Source: Candidatus Saccharimonadales bacterium (GTDB lineage Bacteria > Patescibacteriota > Saccharimonadia > UBA4664 > SCTI01). Taken from it: a DNA stretch of 23,557 nt. The position numbers and the translations under genes are program-made. The notes under the pieces are model-generated. The model made no database searches, was not told the origin of the DNA, and worked only from the letters and a program-made list of their open reading frames with translations. Below are positions 22,274 to 23,557 of this stretch, one piece after another. The stretch spans positions 1-23,557 of the forward strand of contig JASLFZ010000024.1 of NCBI GenBank assembly GCA_030150485.1, given 5' to 3'. Position 1 is the first letter of the stretch; the number at the start of each line of letters is the position of its first letter.

Positions 22274-22706
22274 TAAATCCTTGTGAGGTTATGGATGAGC
22301 CAGATACGCGTGAGACGTTAATTGCATCAATCTGCTTGCCCACCACTAAACTTTTATAACCGGAGGCAAACATCTCTTGGTACTGCTTTGACTGGCCGTT
22401 GGTCGCTTCGGGCGTAACAGTGCTGTCGGTAACCACGCCGCTCTTAAGCGTTAAACTGACTCCGAGTGCTGAATCCCCGCCCGGATTCTCATAGCTGCTA
22501 GTGGCAGAGTAGGTGCCATCTTTATAGGCGCTCGTTGCCGCCGCGCCTGAGGGGCTGGCGGGTGCTGTAGACTGCGCCGTCGGAGTGGTGACCGCCGTCT
22601 TTTTCTTGCCCGAGCTCGCGATCACTCCTACGGCAATAACTGCCACGATGACGAGAATCCCCACAACCGCCATAATTTTCTTGTTAGATGAAGTAGTAGG
22701 GCTCAT
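22233..22706 (-). CDS. Membrane-anchored FMN-binding domain protein, flavinylation target
   Basis: A 157-residue protein. One N-terminal helix (residues about 10-31) is followed by KKK, a Thr/Ala/Pro/Ser-rich linker (about 35-60) and an FMN_bind domain of NqrC/RnfG type (about 60-157): YKDGTYSATSSYENPGG, LKSGVVTDSTV, and near the end SGSSITS at 135-141. That last segment matches the ApbE target pattern Ser/Thr-Gly-x-Ser/Thr-x-Thr, with S138 as the predicted FMN-bearing residue. The topology places the flavin domain outside the cytosol. The start codon has AAAGAGA upstream and an extended -10 at 22731-22739. It heads the three-gene flavin operon. Confidence 0.88.
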   Translation of the reverse strand: MSPTTSSNKKIMAVVGILVIVAVIAVGVIASSGKKKTAVTTPTAQSTAPASPSGAAATSAYKDGTYSATSSYENPGGDSALGVSLTLKSGVVTDSTVTPEATNGQSKQYQEMFASGYKSLVVGKQIDAINVSRVSGSSITSQGFNDALSKIKAEAKA

Positions 22707-22730
22707 AATCTCTTTCTGCTTATTTACTTA

Positions 22731-22739
22731 ATTATTGCA
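22731..22739 (-). promoter_or_regulatory. Extended -10 of the flavin operon
   Basis: TG-C-AATAAT on the minus strand, about 25 bp upstream of the FMN-binding protein's ATG. Confidence 0.45.
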
Positions 22740-22770
22740 TAATTAGCCAGATTTCCGCAGCGTGTACGCC

Positions 22771-22799
22771 AAAAGGGGCCGCGCCGAAGCGCAGCCCCT
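22771..22799 (-). terminator. Intrinsic terminator of the NlpC/P60 gene
   Basis: On the minus strand AGGGGCTGCGC and GCGCGGCCCCT form an 11-bp stem capped by a UUCG tetraloop and followed by TTTT. One U-G pair is a C-A mismatch on the plus strand, confirming orientation. It starts just after the NlpC/P60 stop and separates it from the flavin operon. Confidence 0.85.
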
Positions 22800-22801
22800 A
22801 G

Positions 22802-23410
22802 TTACGGTAGATTTTGCAAGACAATCCACCGTAGGTCGTCTGAAGTCTCTATTTCTCGACGACTTGGAGTAAATAGCGTCACGACGTTTGCATTGGCAGG
22901 AATAATGCGTCGCACACCCCGAAACCCGTCTGGGTCATCAAGAAACGAGAGCACCCCATCCTCCACGACGCCTCTCTCGTGGCTCGCCGCGTGAATGATG
23001 CTCCCTTCGCCAGTCGCAATGCCGACGTGGCCCACTCCGTCGCTCGGATCGGTGTCAAAGTAGTCGCGGTAGCCGGAGCAGAAGACCAAATCACCCGCCT
23101 GCAGGTCATCAAGTTCCACGGCAACGCCACAGTTTCGCTGCTGGATTGAGCGCCGGGGCAGCCAAACACCTCGCTGCCCGTAGAGATACTTGGTGAAGCT
23201 GGAACAGTCGAAAACCTCGGGTGCCTGGTGCATACGGGCTCCGCGCCAATATTTTGCTCCCACGAGATTCCAGGCTAGCTGCACGATGTCTACCGCTACA
23301 GGCTCAAAGCCAGCTTCAGTAAGAATGGTTAGTGCCTGCTCATCGCTAACCGGCAGGTTGAGCGTTTTCAATTCCACGGCGCAGTATTTTCCGGTTGGAC
23401 GGAAAACCAT
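22802..23410 (-). CDS. NlpC/P60 family cysteine hydrolase, no signal peptide
   Basis: A 202-residue papain-like hydrolase, a family that usually cleaves D-Glu/meso-DAP or related peptide bonds of cell-wall peptides. The catalytic Cys is in FDCSSFTKYLYG (C69), the His in GHVGIATG (H128) and the third polar residue in IIHAAS (H140); GDLVFCSGYR near 106-115 is the usual strand before the His. The N-terminal 45 residues have no hydrophobic segment, so the protein is either cytosolic (peptide recycling) or exported by another route. The ATG at 23410 has AAAGGAGC upstream, a clear ribosome site. Confidence 0.87.
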   Translation of the reverse strand: MVFRPTGKYCAVELKTLNLPVSDEQALTILTEAGFEPVAVDIVQLAWNLVGAKYWRGARMHQAPEVFDCSSFTKYLYGQRGVWLPRRSIQQRNCGVAVELDDLQAGDLVFCSGYRDYFDTDPSDGVGHVGIATGEGSIIHAASHERGVVEDGVLSFLDDPDGFRGVRRIIPANANVVTLFTPSRREIETSDDLRWIVLQNLP

Positions 23411-23444
23411 CGTGCTCCTTTGATAGGGGTCAAGGAACTCGGTC

Positions 23445-23557
23445 TTACTTTAGCGGATAAAAGCCGCTAGCGCCACAATCAGAGTTAGAAGCAGGCTCGC
23501 CGCGGCGGTTGTGAGCTGGCCTTATCACGGTGCTATCGATGTGATGGTGGGCTGCTC
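23445..23557 (-). other. Right-edge stretch with an open frame; nothing firmly identified
   Basis: Beyond the NlpC/P60 gene there is a 5-bp hairpin (23452-23456 with 23464-23468) and, on the minus strand, a frame open from the edge to a TAA at 23445. Its translated piece contains HHIDSTVIRP, which faintly resembles the DDE region of IS5-type transposases. It is too short to call. Confidence 0.15.

Noticed and set aside
23445..23557. IS5-type transposase remnant at the right edge
   Set aside because: Only a short HHIDSTVIRP-like match, with no inverted repeat or further DDE motif; listed as an uncharacterised stretch instead.
1..23557. CRISPR array, rRNA, tRNA or prophage genes
   Set aside because: No spaced direct repeats, no rRNA or tRNA signatures and no phage structural or integrase genes seen on either strand.

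Overview
The window reads as a compact, high-density bacterial chromosome segment with standard genetic code (TGA is used as a stop by several genes). I infer a Patescibacteria/CPR organism, most likely Saccharibacteria (TM7): proteins are small, genes abut or overlap, several promoters sit directly on the start codon, and the mixture of glycogen-type enzymes, stand-alone DNA-repair genes and an NqrB-FNR/ApbE/FMN-binding module fits what I know of that group. The taxonomic call is inference; there is no rRNA or tRNA here to test it.

Layout. 1-628 (-): truncated GH13 alpha-amylase. 629-998: a 370-bp intergenic region with hairpins, direct repeats and a doubtful small ORF. 999-5519 (-): GH57 amylase, GT4 glycogen-synthase-like enzyme, a divergent NAD(P)HX-dehydratase-like protein, endonuclease IV and a 66-aa unknown. 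5645-7299 (+): RecD/Dda-like helicase and a coiled-coil protein. 7286-8477 (-): thermonuclease and 3-methyladenine DNA glycosylase. 8491-8646 (-): a candidate structured non-coding RNA. 8752-10389 (-): MprF-like lysyltransferase. 10460-11712 (+): rhomboid-like membrane protein and TsaC/Sua5. 11713-14747 (-): 6-phosphogluconate dehydrogenase, DHA2 drug exporter and MarR. 14834-16618 (+): GH13 branching enzyme. 16615-17041 (-): a 32-aa Lys/Pro-rich microprotein and a 113-aa unknown. 17279-18439 (+): secreted protein with a degenerate metalloprotease-like site. 18501-18881 (-): VOC protein. 18967-19890 (+): aspartate carbamoyltransferase. 19887-23410 (-): NqrB/RnfD-FNR fusion, ApbE, membrane-anchored FMN-binding protein, and NlpC/P60 hydrolase.

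How they work together. Four glycan genes (GH13 amylase, GH57, GT4, GH13 branching enzyme) could make and remodel an alpha-glucan, with gnd drawing hexose phosphate into the pentose-phosphate route. Nfo, the alkyladenine glycosylase and the SF1 helicase form a scattered DNA-maintenance set. The three-gene flavin module looks like a transmembrane electron relay from cytosolic NAD(P)H to a covalently flavinylated surface protein.

Most notable: (i) the multi-hairpin RNA candidate at 8491-8646, whose two G-U wobbles give it a strand; (ii) repeated placement of a TATAAT/TATACT-like -10 box exactly six nucleotides before ATG (nfo, the glycosylase, the rhomboid-like gene, pyrB), which predicts leaderless mRNAs; (iii) an unannotated 32-aa Lys/Pro protein with a near-perfect Shine-Dalgarno sequence.
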